64,000 nt of DNA from Burkholderia sp. D-99. Its GTDB lineage: Bacteria; Pseudomonadota; Gammaproteobacteria; Burkholderiales; Burkholderiaceae. Shown here one piece after another: positions 1 to 8,450 of the stretch. The stretch is taken from NCBI RefSeq assembly GCF_011605345.1, contig NZ_JAAOXM010000002.1:1240001-1304000 (forward strand), in the 5' to 3' direction. Numbering within the stretch: the first letter of the stretch is position 1; every line of letters starts with the position of its first letter. Both the position numbers and the translations under genes were made by a program. The notes below the pieces were generated by a model, which worked only from the letters and a program-made list of their open reading frames with translations, made no database searches and was not told the origin of the DNA.

Positions 1-354
1 CAGCATCGCGCTGCCGACACCTTGCAACGCGCGGGCGATCGCGAGCGCCGGGAGGGTCGGCGCGACGCCGCAAAGCGCGGATGCGGCGACGAATATCGCG
101 AGCCCTGCGACATAGACGGTGCGATCGCCGAGCCGGTCGCCGAGCGTGCCGCCCGTCAGCAGCAGGCTCGCGAACGCGAGCGTGTAAGCGTTCACTATCC
201 ATTGCAGGCCGGCCACGCGGCTGCCGAACGTGTGGGCGATGTCGGTGAGCGCGACGTTGACGATGGACGCATCGAGCAGCACGAGCGTGTAGCTCAGGCA
301 GGTCGCGGCGAGCACGCGGTGGGCCGCGGCACGGTTCGGCGCGGCGGCCGTCAT
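1..354 (-). CDS. MFS transporter, N-terminal part (DHA2-like), runs off the window
   Basis: The reverse strand reads from an ATG at 354 without a stop to the window edge, giving 118 residues. The visible part has a cytoplasmic Ala-rich start, a first membrane segment with the LLDASIVNVAL motif typical of the 14-helix drug:H+ antiporter family, a QWIVNAYTLAFASLLL second helix and the cytoplasmic loop motif GGTLGDRLGDR (MFS motif A). It is therefore an inner-membrane proton-driven exporter; substrate unknown. The start overlaps the stop of the upstream SnoaL-like gene by ATGA, so the two are translationally coupled. Confidence 0.85.
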   Translation of the reverse strand, partial: MTAAAPNRAAAHRVLAATCLSYTLVLLDASIVNVALTDIAHTFGSRVAGLQWIVNAYTLAFASLLLTGGTLGDRLGDRTVYVAGLAIFVAASALCGVAPTLPALAIARALQGVGSAML

Positions 355-782
355 GCGCGGTCGGGCGCCGGCGCGGCGGCCCGCAGCGCGAGAAACCCGA
401 CCCATCCCCAGTACACGCGATGATGCGCGATCAGCCCGTCGCGCAAGTCCATCACCTCGACGAGGTCGACCTGGTCGCCTTCCGGCGTCGCGCGCGGATA
501 TTCCCACGTGAGCTGGCGGCCGTTCGAGAAGAACAGCCCGGTGCGGTACCAGCGCCCGAGCCTGTTGCCCGGATTGCGCAGGCCGGCCGCGAAGAATGCG
601 CGGATCGCGGCCTTGCCGTGCAGCACGCCGGAGCCGTGATCGGGCAGCGTGACGACGATCAGCGGCGTTTCGAGCACCGCGTCGTCGGCATACAGCGCCA
701 TCAGCGCATCGAGGTCGCGCGCGACGACGGCCGCGTGCCAGCCTTCATAAATGTGCCGGGCATCGGCGTCGGCGTGTGTCAT
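351..782 (-). CDS. SnoaL/NTF2-like domain protein
   Basis: A 143-residue protein of the length and pattern of the SnoaL-like NTF2 fold: an N-terminal helix containing YEGWHAAVVARDLDALMALYADDAVLETP, written here only as the start of the cone-shaped fold, then an H-G-K-A-A-I-R-A-F-F stretch and a final strand with DLRDGLIAHHRVYWGW. These proteins are small cytoplasmic isomerases, hydrolases or ligand binders; no substrate can be read. It is coupled by ATGA to the MFS exporter downstream, suggesting a shared small-molecule context. Confidence 0.75.
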   Translation of the reverse strand: MTHADADARHIYEGWHAAVVARDLDALMALYADDAVLETPLIVVTLPDHGSGVLHGKAAIRAFFAAGLRNPGNRLGRWYRTGLFFSNGRQLTWEYPRATPEGDQVDLVEVMDLRDGLIAHHRVYWGWVGFLALRAAAPAPDRA

Positions 783-898
783 GACGGGTTCCGGAAGTAT
801 CGATAACGGAACCTACTGTATGGGCGCGCCGTCGCGAGACGTTTCACGTCGACCCGAAACGTGGATGTCGCCGCGACGAGGGCGGCGCGTGCCGGCTG

Positions 899-1252
899 TT
901 ATCCGGCCAGCGCGTCGAGGTTCAGCACGTACGACTTCCCGATCCACACCGCGCAATCGCGATGGTCACGCAGTTCGTCGCTCGTATTCGGATGCAGGAA
1001 GATATCCAGCGTGCCGTGGTTCAGCACGAGCCACGGCACGATGTCGTCGAAGCGCGCGGCGTCGAACGCGATCTGGTACGACCACGCCGGGTGCGGGCCG
1101 ACGGGGCGTTCGTGAAAGCGGCCGAGTTCGATGACCGCGCCGAACCGTTCGTCGACGACCTGGCGAAACGCCCAGGCCGCGTCGCGGCTGGCTGCATCGA
1201 AATAGACATGCGCGTGCCAACTGTGGATGGCGGTGGTGTCGAGGGCAGCCAT
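899..1252 (-). CDS. DOPA 4,5-dioxygenase family protein
   Basis: 117 residues from the ATG at 1252. A longer frame exists upstream, but the family normally begins just before the WHAHVYFD motif (here residues 12-19), so the inner start is chosen. The His-rich motifs of the family are present: HSWHAHVYF, GPHPAWSYQ and LNHGTLDIFLHPNT, which supply metal-binding histidines. Family members cleave catechols such as L-DOPA, but bacterial ones are often of unknown substrate. Same strand as the SnoaL/MFS pair, 116 bp upstream. Confidence 0.8.
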   Translation of the reverse strand: MAALDTTAIHSWHAHVYFDAASRDAAWAFRQVVDERFGAVIELGRFHERPVGPHPAWSYQIAFDAARFDDIVPWLVLNHGTLDIFLHPNTSDELRDHRDCAVWIGKSYVLNLDALAG

Positions 1253-1753
1253 GGCAGGACTCGATGAAAATGGGAATGCATGAAGTGCCGCGCGAAACGG
1301 CCGATGCGTGATTATCGCGCGTCCTTGCCGCACGCGTCGTGTCGCAATCCGGCAATCCGGATGCGAAGGCTTGTCCTGAATCACAAGAACCGTTCGATCG
1401 GACAAGGCCGAGGTTTGCGATATCCGGAGATATCCACACGCGCGATATCACGCCGGAAGCCTTGTCGGCAGGTGCGCCGGCGCGATCGCATCGGCAACAC
1501 GTCATTTCGGAAATTGAAAAAGCGCTGGGTGTACCGCCTCGGATCGTCTGAACAAATGCGATCAGGACGTTGAATGAAATAAAGAAATTCCGGTTTGGCG
1601 GGATTCGCGCGCGACGCGGTTTGCGCGCCGAATTCCGAAGCCGAAAAAATCAATTGCGGATTCGGCTATTCAAGCGGAATGCAGCGCGACATACGATGCA
1701 TTCAACGCATCGTCGAACACGATCGATGCGGGGACAACCACCTGGAGGCCACT
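1253..1753. other. Intergenic region, 501 bp
   Basis: No convincing gene on either strand. It lies between the divergent starts of the DOPA-dioxygenase-like gene and the small secreted protein, so it should carry both promoters. It is visibly richer in A and T between about 1380 and 1740 than its surroundings and holds two closely spaced GATATC palindromes near 1419-1436. No promoter could be assigned with confidence. Confidence 0.5.
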
Positions 1754-2131
1754 ATGCGATCCCTCGTTCCCGTTGCTGTACTTTCCTGTGCACTCGTTGC
1801 GCTGCCCGCGGTCAGCTTTGCGCAGTCGGCCGTTTCCGACGGGGCATCGAATGCCTCACTGTCGAGCTGGTGGACGGCGCGTGCCGAAACCGACGCACAA
1901 CTGATGCAGATGACGCGTGCCGGCTATCGCGCGACGTCGGCCGGCAACCAGGACTATCCGCTCGCGATGCAGCGTGCGCTCGAACGTGTCCGCAATCCGG
2001 TGCCGGACCGGTCGCGCGAAGAGCGGGCCGAGATGCAAGCGCGCGCCGCACGCGACGTGCAGGGCGGCCATCCGATCAAGGCGTTCTTCGTGAAGACCGC
2101 GTACTACCTGAAGGGCGAGAACACGTTCTGA
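1754..2131 (+). CDS. Small exported protein, function unknown
   Basis: 125 residues. The ATG at 1754 is preceded by GGAGG at 1743-1747 and opens a clear Sec signal peptide (MRSLVPVAVLSCALVAL, cleavage after VSFAQ), so the longer frame starting at 1595 is rejected. The mature part is mostly helical and charged, with repeated Arg/Glu and a C-terminal Tyr-Tyr-Leu-Lys segment. I do not recognise the family; it resembles the many short periplasmic proteins of Burkholderia in size only. Confidence 0.7.
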   Translation: MRSLVPVAVLSCALVALPAVSFAQSAVSDGASNASLSSWWTARAETDAQLMQMTRAGYRATSAGNQDYPLAMQRALERVRNPVPDRSREERAEMQARAARDVQGGHPIKAFFVKTAYYLKGENTF

Positions 2132-2354
2132 TGCAAGAGACGAGCATGGCTTGCCCGATCCGATTTGCCGCCGTCGTGCGTGCGTCGGCGCCGCGCCGGT
2201 TGCCGGCCGCGCGCGCGACGCAGCGGCGCGACGATGGGCACGGCGCGCGGCGTCGTGCGAAGTACCCCCGCCAAGCGCGCCGTGATGCCGTTGCGTGCCG
2301 CATCGCATGCCCGGCCGTCGCGGCGAGCGATGCGCCCGCAAGCGGGAGGCAATC

Positions 2355-2843
2355 ATGAAAAGTACCCGGAAGCACCGCCGCCACGTGCCGCTGACCCGCG
2401 AGTGGCTGCTGCCGCTGCCGCCCGTGCATGCACGCGACATCTCGCTGAAATGCCATATGGCGCTCGTCGCGCTGCGTGGCGGGCATGGCAACGAGGCGCT
2501 GCTGATGCGCTTGCGCACGAGCGTCTACCTGGTGTTCCTGGCGCTCGACGATGCGGTGTGCGCAGAGGCCGACATCGACCTGTGCGTCGACGCGGAGCGT
2601 GCACTCGATGCAGGTGTGGCGCGCGCGGCGCAAGGCGGTGCATGGACGTTGCACGACGACGAATGCGCGGTGCTCGAGCACGTGCTCGCGGCGAACGACA
2701 CGTGCGTCACGACGCTCACGCGGCATCGGCTGGCCGAGCTGTGGGAGCACGTCTGCACGTTCGCGTCGAGCGGCCAGCCGGCGCTCGTCGCGGGCGCGGC
2801 GGAGAAGATGCGCGTGCATATGGCCGATTCGCTGGCCGTGTAG
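2355..2843 (+). CDS. Conserved-looking hypothetical protein (162 aa)
   Basis: The ATG at 2355 has GGGAGG at 2344-2349. The product starts with a basic KSTRKHRRH patch, followed by a compact Cys/His-containing helical domain (CHMALVALRGGHGNEALLM, then CVDAERALDAG and CVTTLTRHRLAELW). No signal peptide or membrane segment. I do not recognise it; the codon pattern and good ribosome binding site argue that it is real. It is the last plus-strand gene before a strong bidirectional terminator. Confidence 0.65.
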   Translation: MKSTRKHRRHVPLTREWLLPLPPVHARDISLKCHMALVALRGGHGNEALLMRLRTSVYLVFLALDDAVCAEADIDLCVDAERALDAGVARAAQGGAWTLHDDECAVLEHVLAANDTCVTTLTRHRLAELWEHVCTFASSGQPALVAGAAEKMRVHMADSLAV

Positions 2844-2986
2844 CGTCGCACCGGTTTCGCAGGGAGGATGGAGGAGACAGGGCCGGTCGCACCGGCGCGG
2901 CCGCCGCAATCGCCGAAGCAGCGATTGCGCGGCTGTCGCGGCCATACGGTGACGGCGGAACGCGACTCGACACCGCGGCCCAAAAC

Positions 2987-3026
2987 AAAAGCGCCACGGA
3001 GCAGGCTCCGTGGCGCTTCATTTTTT
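2987..3026. terminator. Bidirectional rho-independent terminator
   Basis: A 13-bp stem (AGCGCCACGGAGC, 2990-3002, pairing with 3005-3017) is flanked by an A-rich run on the left and TTCATTTTTT on the right. It ends the plus-strand gene at 2843 and the minus-strand ispH-hpnH operon whose last codon is at 3068. Confidence 0.85.
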
Positions 3027-3067
3027 CCGCCGGCGCGGAGGCAAGGCCCCCGCGTGGCGAAACGCGC

Positions 3068-4228
3068 TTAAGCGGCGGCTGCCGGCTTCGCCGGCTTCTG
3101 CAGCTTGCCCTTGCCGGCGCGCTGGATTTCCTCGAGCTTGATCTCGACGTGGCGCGAGAACACGTACTCGGCCGGACGCTGCTTGTCGATCGGAATGTCC
3201 GGTGCGAACGGGCCGTCGGTCTTGATGCCCTTGCGGCTCACGGCGAACGCCTTCAGCGGATGCGCCATCGTGTCCATCACGGCGGTCGCTTCGAAGCCGC
3301 AGTGGACCATGCAGTCCGCGCACTTCTCGTAGTTGCCGACGCCGTAGTTGTCCCAGTTCGTGTCTTCCATCAGTTCCTTGAAGGTCTTCACGTAACCTTC
3401 GCCGACCAGGTAGCACGGCTTCTGCCAGCCGAACACCGTACGCGCCGGGTTGCCCCACGGCGTGCACTTGTACGTCTGGTTGCCGGCCAGGAAGTCGAGG
3501 AACAGCGACGACTGGCTGAACGACCAGCGCTTGCCGCCTTCGCCGCGCTTCAGGATCTCGCGGAACAGGTTCTTCGTCTTGTCGCGGTTCAGGAAGTGCT
3601 GCTGGTCCGGTGCGCGCTCATACGCGTAGCCCGGCGACACGGTGATGCCGTCGACGCCGATCGGCCCCAGCGTATCGAAGAACTTCGCGACGCGCTCGGG
3701 CACTGCATCGTTGAACAGCGTGCAGTTGATGTTCACGCGGAAGCCGCGGCGCTTCGCTTCCTTGATCGCCGCGACCGCCTTGTCGTACACGCCTTCCTGC
3801 GACACCGAGTGATCGTGCGCCTGCTGGTCGCCGTCGAGGTGGACCGACCAGACGAAGTACGGGCTCGGCTGGTAGTCGTCCATCTTCTTTTCCATCAGCA
3901 GCGCGTTCGTGCAGAGGTAGACGAACTTCTTGCGCTTCATGATGCCGCGGACGATTTCCGGCATTTCCTTGTGCAGCAAAGGCTCGCCGCCGGCGATCGA
4001 CACGATCGGTGCGCCGCACTCGTCGACCGCTTCCAGGCATTCCTGGACGGACAGACGCTGGTTCAGGATGGGATCCGGGTAATCGATCTTGCCGCAGCCG
4101 TTGCACGCGAGGTTGCAGCGGAACAGCGGCTCGAGCATCAGCGCGAGCGGATAGCGTTTGTTGCCGGACAGGTGTTGGCGCGTGATGTACGCGCCGACGC
4201 GGACTTGCTGGAGCAGCGGAATAGACAA
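3068..4228 (-). CDS. hpnH: Adenosyl-hopene transferase HpnH (radical SAM)
   Basis: HpnH adds 5'-deoxyadenosine to diploptene, the first step toward C35 extended hopanoids. The 386-residue protein has the radical-SAM cluster motif CNLACNGC (Cys38, Cys42, Cys45), the SAM-binding GGEPLL and a C-terminal cysteine-rich stretch (CADCMVHC). Translation starts at a TTG (4228) with a perfect AAGGAGG seven bases upstream. It follows ispH by 12 bp in the same direction, so isoprenoid supply and hopanoid elongation are co-transcribed. Length matches the family. The tail KLQKPAKPAAAA is low-complexity and probably disordered. Confidence 0.95.
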   Translation of the reverse strand: MSIPLLQQVRVGAYITRQHLSGNKRYPLALMLEPLFRCNLACNGCGKIDYPDPILNQRLSVQECLEAVDECGAPIVSIAGGEPLLHKEMPEIVRGIMKRKKFVYLCTNALLMEKKMDDYQPSPYFVWSVHLDGDQQAHDHSVSQEGVYDKAVAAIKEAKRRGFRVNINCTLFNDAVPERVAKFFDTLGPIGVDGITVSPGYAYERAPDQQHFLNRDKTKNLFREILKRGEGGKRWSFSQSSLFLDFLAGNQTYKCTPWGNPARTVFGWQKPCYLVGEGYVKTFKELMEDTNWDNYGVGNYEKCADCMVHCGFEATAVMDTMAHPLKAFAVSRKGIKTDGPFAPDIPIDKQRPAEYVFSRHVEIKLEEIQRAGKGKLQKPAKPAAAA

Positions 4229-4240
4229 GAGATGTCCTCC

Positions 4241-5182
4241 TTAAACTTCGCGGGCGACAGCTTGCGTGAGCTTCGCCGGCAGCTTGAATTCGACTTTTTC
4301 CTCACGGCCCGCCATCGTCGTGACGTCGACGGGACCCAGTGCGCGCAACGCGCCGATTACATCTTCGACCATCTCCTCGGGCGCGGACGCCCCGGCGGTC
4401 AGGCCCACGGTCTTCGCATTCGCGAACCATTCGGCCTTTACTTCCGAACCGTCGGCGACGAGGTAGCTCGGCACACCGCTTTCGGTGCCGATCTCGCGCA
4501 GGCGGTTCGAGTTCGAACTGTTCGTCGCACCGACCACGAGCAGCACGTCAACCTGTTCGCTCAGCTCGCGCACGGCAGCTTGACGATTCTGCGTGGCGTA
4601 GCAGATGTCACGCGTGTCCGGGCCGACGATGTCGGTGAACCGGCGCTGCAGCGCCTCGATGATGCCGCGCGTATCGTCGACCGACAGCGTGGTCTGCGTG
4701 ATGTACGCGACCGGCGTGTCGACGGGCAGCGTCAGCGTATCGACTTCTGCTTCGCTTTGCACGAGGATCACCTCGGCCGGAATCTGGCCGATCGTACCCT
4801 CGACTTCCGGGTGGCCCGCATGGCCGATCAGGATCAGCCGGCGGCCCGCCGCGACGTACTGGCGGCCCTGCACGTGCACTTTCGTGACGAGCGGGCAGGT
4901 GGCGTCGAGCACGTCGAGCCCGCGCGTTTCCGCGTCGCGCTCGACCGTCTGGGCGACACCGTGCGCGCTGAAGATCGCGACAGCGCCGTGGGGCACCTCG
5001 TCGAGCTCCTCAACGAATCGCGCCCCTTTATTACGCAGATTTTCGACGACATGCCGGTTATGCACGATCTCATGACGCACATAGACCGGCGCACCGTGCT
5101 GTTGCAGCGCGCGATCGACGATTTCGATCGCACGGACAACCCCCGCACAAAAGCCACGGGGCTGGGCAAGGATGACTCGCAT
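4241..5182 (-). CDS. ispH: 4-hydroxy-3-methylbut-2-enyl diphosphate reductase IspH
   Basis: IspH is the last MEP-pathway enzyme, reducing HMBPP to IPP and DMAPP through a [4Fe-4S] cluster. Cluster cysteines are Cys12 (RGFCAGV), Cys96 (DATCPLV) and Cys194 (DICYATQ); His124 and Glu126 in GHPEVEGT are the substrate and proton-relay residues. At 313 residues it is full length. It heads an operon with hpnH, not the fkpB-ispH arrangement common elsewhere in proteobacteria, which suggests a copy dedicated to, or recruited for, hopanoid synthesis; a second copy elsewhere in the genome is likely but cannot be seen here. Confidence 0.97.
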   Translation of the reverse strand: MRVILAQPRGFCAGVVRAIEIVDRALQQHGAPVYVRHEIVHNRHVVENLRNKGARFVEELDEVPHGAVAIFSAHGVAQTVERDAETRGLDVLDATCPLVTKVHVQGRQYVAAGRRLILIGHAGHPEVEGTIGQIPAEVILVQSEAEVDTLTLPVDTPVAYITQTTLSVDDTRGIIEALQRRFTDIVGPDTRDICYATQNRQAAVRELSEQVDVLLVVGATNSSNSNRLREIGTESGVPSYLVADGSEVKAEWFANAKTVGLTAGASAPEEMVEDVIGALRALGPVDVTTMAGREEKVEFKLPAKLTQAVAREV

Positions 5183-5584
5183 AGGTGAGCGAACTCCGAC
5201 GACAGACGCCGGGGTTCAAGGAGCTGGCACTCGCTCGCTCGCCCCGGCTTGATGTTATGAAGGCAGGAACGAACCGGCCGGCCAGGCCCCGGAACCCCGA
5301 ATTAATCGCGCATTTTAACTCTATCGGGCCGTCCTTGCTTTGGCGCTGTGTCTGCCGTGTTGCATTTGCGGGAGAGCCGCGTCGGCGCTGGCGCGCGCGG
5401 AACCCAGTAAACTATGCGGTTTCGCGGGCAGCCGCTCCGGCTGCCCGGCGTCGCGCTCATTTCAAGGCCATTCGATGACCGTCGATTCTTACGCGTATTA
5501 CCCGTCCGCCCGTCCGGTTTCGGGTGCTTTGTTCCTGACCCCCATTGATTTTGCCGAGGCTGGCGCCCGGCTGGAGGCGTGCCG
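5183..5584. other. Intergenic region between ispH and hpnB, 402 bp
   Basis: Divergent control region for ispH (leftward) and hpnB (rightward). It contains an AT-rich patch near 5298-5322 suited to an ispH promoter and a GC-rich hairpin near 5427-5448 (GGGCAGCCGCTCCGGCTGCCC). A 37-codon frame starting at ATG 5475 runs into the hpnB start; it may be a leader or chance. Nothing else seen. Confidence 0.5.
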
Positions 5585-6772
5585 ATGATGCTGGTTCTCG
5601 CTTTCCTGGTGTCCGGCCTGTCGCTGATGATCTGGATCGTGCTGCTCGTCGCGCGCGGCGGCTTCTGGCGCGCACAGCCCGCGCGGCCGCTGCCGCCCGA
5701 GGCGCGCGGGGCTGCTGCCGAGGCCGGCTGGCCGGCCGTCGTCGCGGTCGTGCCGGCACGCAACGAGGCCGACGTGATTGCCCGTGCGGCGACTTCGCTG
5801 CTCGAGCAGGATTACCCGGGCAATTTTCATCTGATCATTGTCGATGACCACAGCGACGACGGTACCGCCGACGCGGCCCGCGCGGCCGCGCTCGCCGTCA
5901 ATCGCGCCGACCGGCTGACGGTGCTGGCCGCGAAGCCGCTGCCGGCCGGCTGGTCGGGCAAGGTGTGGGCGCAGTCGCAGGGGATCGCCGCGGTGCAGAC
6001 GCTCGGCCTGCCGGCCGACTACCTGCTGCTGACAGATGCCGACATCGGCCATCCGCCCGACGCCGTCGCGCAGCTCGTCACGCGCGCGCAGGCCGAAAAC
6101 CGCGATCTCGTGTCGCTGATGGTGCGGCTGCGCTGCGATTCGTTCTGGGAAAAGGCGCTGATCCCGGCGTTCGTGTTCTTCTTCGCGAAGCTCTACCCGT
6201 TCTCGTGGATCAACAACCCGCGCAACCGGACGGCCGGCGCCGCGGGCGGCTGCATGCTGGTGAAGCGCACGGCGCTCGAGGAAGCGGGCGGCATCGAGTC
6301 GATCCGCGGCGCGCTGATCGACGACTGCAGCCTCGCCGCGCAGATCAAGCACCGCGGCAGCGGCCGCCATCCGATCCGGCTCGACCTGGCCGACCGCAGC
6401 GTGTCGCTGCGCCCGTACGACAGCTGGCGCGACATCTGGAACATGATCGCGCGCACTGCGTTCACGCAGCTGCACTATTCGCCGCTGCTGCTGGCCGGCA
6501 CACTGCTCGGGATGACGATCATCTATCTCGTGCCGCCCGCCGCGGCGCTCGCGTACGGCGCGCACGCCTGGCCGGCGTGGCTCGCGTGGGCGTCGATGTG
6601 CGCCGCGTATGCGCCGATGCTGCGCTACTACCGGCGCTCGCCGCTGTGGGCGCCCGCGCTGCCGCTCGTCGCGCTGTTCTATGTGGGCGCGACGTTCGCG
6701 TCCGCGTGGCGCTACTGGCGCGGCAAGGGCGGCCAGTGGAAGGCGCGCGTGCAGGCGCCGGTGGATCGCTGA
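5585..6772 (+). CDS. hpnB: Hopanoid-associated glycosyltransferase HpnB
   Basis: A 395-residue membrane-anchored family 2 glycosyltransferase. An N-terminal membrane helix is followed by the GT-A fold with PARNEADVI, the VDDHSDDGTAD nucleotide-sugar motif and LLTDADIGHPP (DxD-type). A DDCSLAAQ catalytic-base motif and two or three C-terminal membrane helices complete it. The ATG at 5585 is chosen because GGAGG (5573-5577) lies seven bases upstream; a GTG at 5579 would be too close. The length and the company of hpnH and hpnA identify it as HpnB; its exact sugar transfer is not established by the sequence. Confidence 0.9.
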   Translation: MMLVLAFLVSGLSLMIWIVLLVARGGFWRAQPARPLPPEARGAAAEAGWPAVVAVVPARNEADVIARAATSLLEQDYPGNFHLIIVDDHSDDGTADAARAAALAVNRADRLTVLAAKPLPAGWSGKVWAQSQGIAAVQTLGLPADYLLLTDADIGHPPDAVAQLVTRAQAENRDLVSLMVRLRCDSFWEKALIPAFVFFFAKLYPFSWINNPRNRTAGAAGGCMLVKRTALEEAGGIESIRGALIDDCSLAAQIKHRGSGRHPIRLDLADRSVSLRPYDSWRDIWNMIARTAFTQLHYSPLLLAGTLLGMTIIYLVPPAAALAYGAHAWPAWLAWASMCAAYAPMLRYYRRSPLWAPALPLVALFYVGATFASAWRYWRGKGGQWKARVQAPVDR

Positions 6773-6812
6773 GCGTTTCCCGGGAGGCGTGCCTCCCGGC
6801 CCCGGCAGCCGC

Positions 6813-6859
6813 AAAACGAACAGCCCGATCGGTGGAAACCGGTCGGGCTGTTTCGTTTT
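6813..6859. terminator. Bidirectional terminator between hpnB and the repeat protein
   Basis: AAAACGAACAGCCCGATCGG pairs with CCGGTCGGGCTGTTTCGTTTT around a short GGAAA loop, with one G-T type mismatch. The A-run on one side and T-run on the other suit convergent genes ending at 6772 and 6882. Confidence 0.85.
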
Positions 6860-6881
6860 CGGCGGTGCGGCTTGCCGGTGC

Positions 6882-8342
6882 TTAGCGCTGGGTCAGCATC
6901 ATGTACATCTGGACCACGATGTCCGGCGAGAACGTGAACGGCACCCAGCCGTAGCCCGTGTGGCGGGCGACCAGCAGGCGGTCGCCGTTCGACTGCTTCT
7001 GCACGGCCATCATCGGGTTCTTCGTCGTCACGAAGCGCCAGCCGGCCGGGATGCCGGACGGCGGCTCCGGCTGCATCGACGCGCGCGCATGCGCGAGTTC
7101 CTCGATCAACTGGCCCAGTTGCTCCGGATGCAGCGTGATCGATTCGCCGTTGACGGTCAGCGTAAGTTCGTTCTGCGTCGGACGCGACACGTGCAGCGTC
7201 GATTTGTCGGACGGGGCCGGGGGGGCGGCGGCGTCGGCTTCGGCTTCACCATCAACCGGCGTTTCGGCTTGCGCCGTCGCGACGATTGCCGTTTCGGCGT
7301 CGGTCGTTGCCTCCACTGCTTCGGCTGCGGCCGGCGCGGGCACCGGCGCGTTCACGGCCGGTTCCGCCGCCGGCGTATCGGCCGGTGCAGGTTCGACGGC
7401 TTCCGCCGCAACGGTCGTGGCGGCAACGGCGCCCGTCGCGGCTTCCTTGACGACGGCCTCGACCAGCGCCTCCGCGTCGGCGATGGCCTTCGCGTGGTGC
7501 TGCGCAGCCGCTTCGGCTTGGGCGATCGCTTCGGTATGGCGTTGCGTGACGGCCTCGGCCTGCGCGGTGGCATCGGCGTGGCGTTGCGCGGCCGCCTCGG
7601 CCTGCGCGATCGCTTCGGTATGGCGCTGCGTGACGGCTTCGGCCGCGGCGGTGGCGTCGGCATGACGCTGCGCGGCGGCCTGCGTTTCCGCGATGGCCTG
7701 CGTGTGCTGCTGCGCGAGCGCTTCTGCTTCGGCGATCGCAGCCGTGTGGCGCTGCGCGGCGGCTTCGGCTTCGGCGATGGCGGCCGCGTGACGCTGCGTG
7801 GCCGTTTCGGCTCCGGCGGTCGCTTCCGCGTGACGCTTTGCGGCGGCCTCGGCTTCGACGGTCGCGGCCGCATGGCGCTGCGCGGCCGCATCGGCTTCGG
7901 TGGCGGCAGCGTGATGACGCTGCGCGGCGGCCTCGGCTTCGGCGATCGCTGCCGCGTGGCGCTGCGAGGCAGCCTCCGCATCCGCGTGACGCTGTGCGAG
8001 TGCTTCGGTCAGCGCGGTGGCTTCCGCATGGCGTTGCACGGCGGCTTCGGCTTGCGCGGTGGCATCGGTATGACGCTGGGCGGCGGCTTCGGCGGCGGCG
8101 GTCGCGCTGGCGTGGCGCTGCTGCGCGGCCTCGGCATCGGCGGCGGCGGCCGTGTGGCGTTGCGCGGCGCTCTGCGCTTCGGTTTCCGCGGCGGCGTGAC
8201 GTTCTGCCGCAGCCTGGGCTTCCGCCGCTGCGGCGCGCGCGAAGGCTTCCGCGCTACGGGCCGCCTGCTGCGCGGCGTGGTGATCGTGGAGCAGCTGATC
8301 GACGCCCATGGTGAGCGAAGCGATCTGATCGTTCAGGTTCAT
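6882..8342 (-). CDS. Coiled-coil protein with eighteen 14-residue repeats
   Basis: 486 residues in three parts: a short N-terminal helix (MNLNDQIASLTMGVDQLL), an Ala/Glu-rich repeat region at about residues 46-295, and a conserved-looking globular C-terminus at about 385-486 containing NELTLTVNGESITLHPEQL and a WVPFTFSPDIV strand. The repeat unit is AAQRHAAAIAEAEA (two heptads), 18 copies with one unit shortened to 10 residues. It should form a long coiled coil carrying one Arg-His pair every two heptads. The linker is rich in Ala, Pro and Glu. No signal peptide. Function unknown; it sits inside the hopanoid block. Confidence 0.85.
   Translation of the reverse strand: MNLNDQIASLTMGVDQLLHDHHAAQQAARSAEAFARAAAAEAQAAAERHAAAETEAQSAAQRHTAAAADAEAAQQRHASATAAAEAAAQRHTDATAQAEAAVQRHAEATALTEALAQRHADAEAASQRHAAAIAEAEAAAQRHHAAATEADAAAQRHAAATVEAEAAAKRHAEATAGAETATQRHAAAIAEAEAAAQRHTAAIAEAEALAQQHTQAIAETQAAAQRHADATAAAEAVTQRHTEAIAQAEAAAQRHADATAQAEAVTQRHTEAIAQAEAAAQHHAKAIADAEALVEAVVKEAATGAVAATTVAAEAVEPAPADTPAAEPAVNAPVPAPAAAEAVEATTDAETAIVATAQAETPVDGEAEADAAAPPAPSDKSTLHVSRPTQNELTLTVNGESITLHPEQLGQLIEELAHARASMQPEPPSGIPAGWRFVTTKNPMMAVQKQSNGDRLLVARHTGYGWVPFTFSPDIVVQMYMMLTQR
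7460..8207 (-). repeat. 42-bp tandem coding repeat, about 18 copies
   Basis: The DNA behind the 14-residue repeats above; each unit is about 42 bp and varies by substitutions. One unit lacks 12 bp (RHADAEAASQRH spacing of 10 rather than 14 residues), keeping frame but breaking the heptad phase. Copy number is expected to vary among strains by slippage. Confidence 0.85.
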
Positions 8343-8421
8343 GCGTGTCTTCTCTGCGTAAGACCCGCGATTTTACCCGCTGCGCCGGTACCGGGCCGCG
8401 CGGGTCGTGTAACAAAGTGCG

Positions 8422-8448
8422 CAAAGCGGCGTGAAGCACGCCGCTTTG
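8422..8448 (-). terminator. Terminator-like hairpin after hpnA
   Basis: CAAAGCGGCGT pairs perfectly with ACGCCGCTTTG around GAAGC, three bases past the hpnA stop. On the minus strand it is followed by a weak TTTGTTA tract, so termination may be partial. Confidence 0.6.
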
Positions 8449-8450
8449 TG

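Noticed and set aside
1339..1551. 70-codon plus-strand frame in the 1253-1753 gap
   Set aside because: No ATG start or ribosome site; no recognisable pattern.
2990..3017. Regulatory inverted repeat before hpnH
   Set aside because: It lies after the hpnH stop, not before its start, and has flanking A/T runs, so it is a terminator.
2165..5188. 1007-codon plus-strand frame covering hpnH and ispH
   Set aside because: It is the antisense of two well-identified genes and is Arg/Ala-rich throughout.
5475..5588. 37-codon frame upstream of hpnB
   Set aside because: Only a weak AAGG site, no recognised motif, and it overlaps the hpnB start; could be a leader but cannot be supported.
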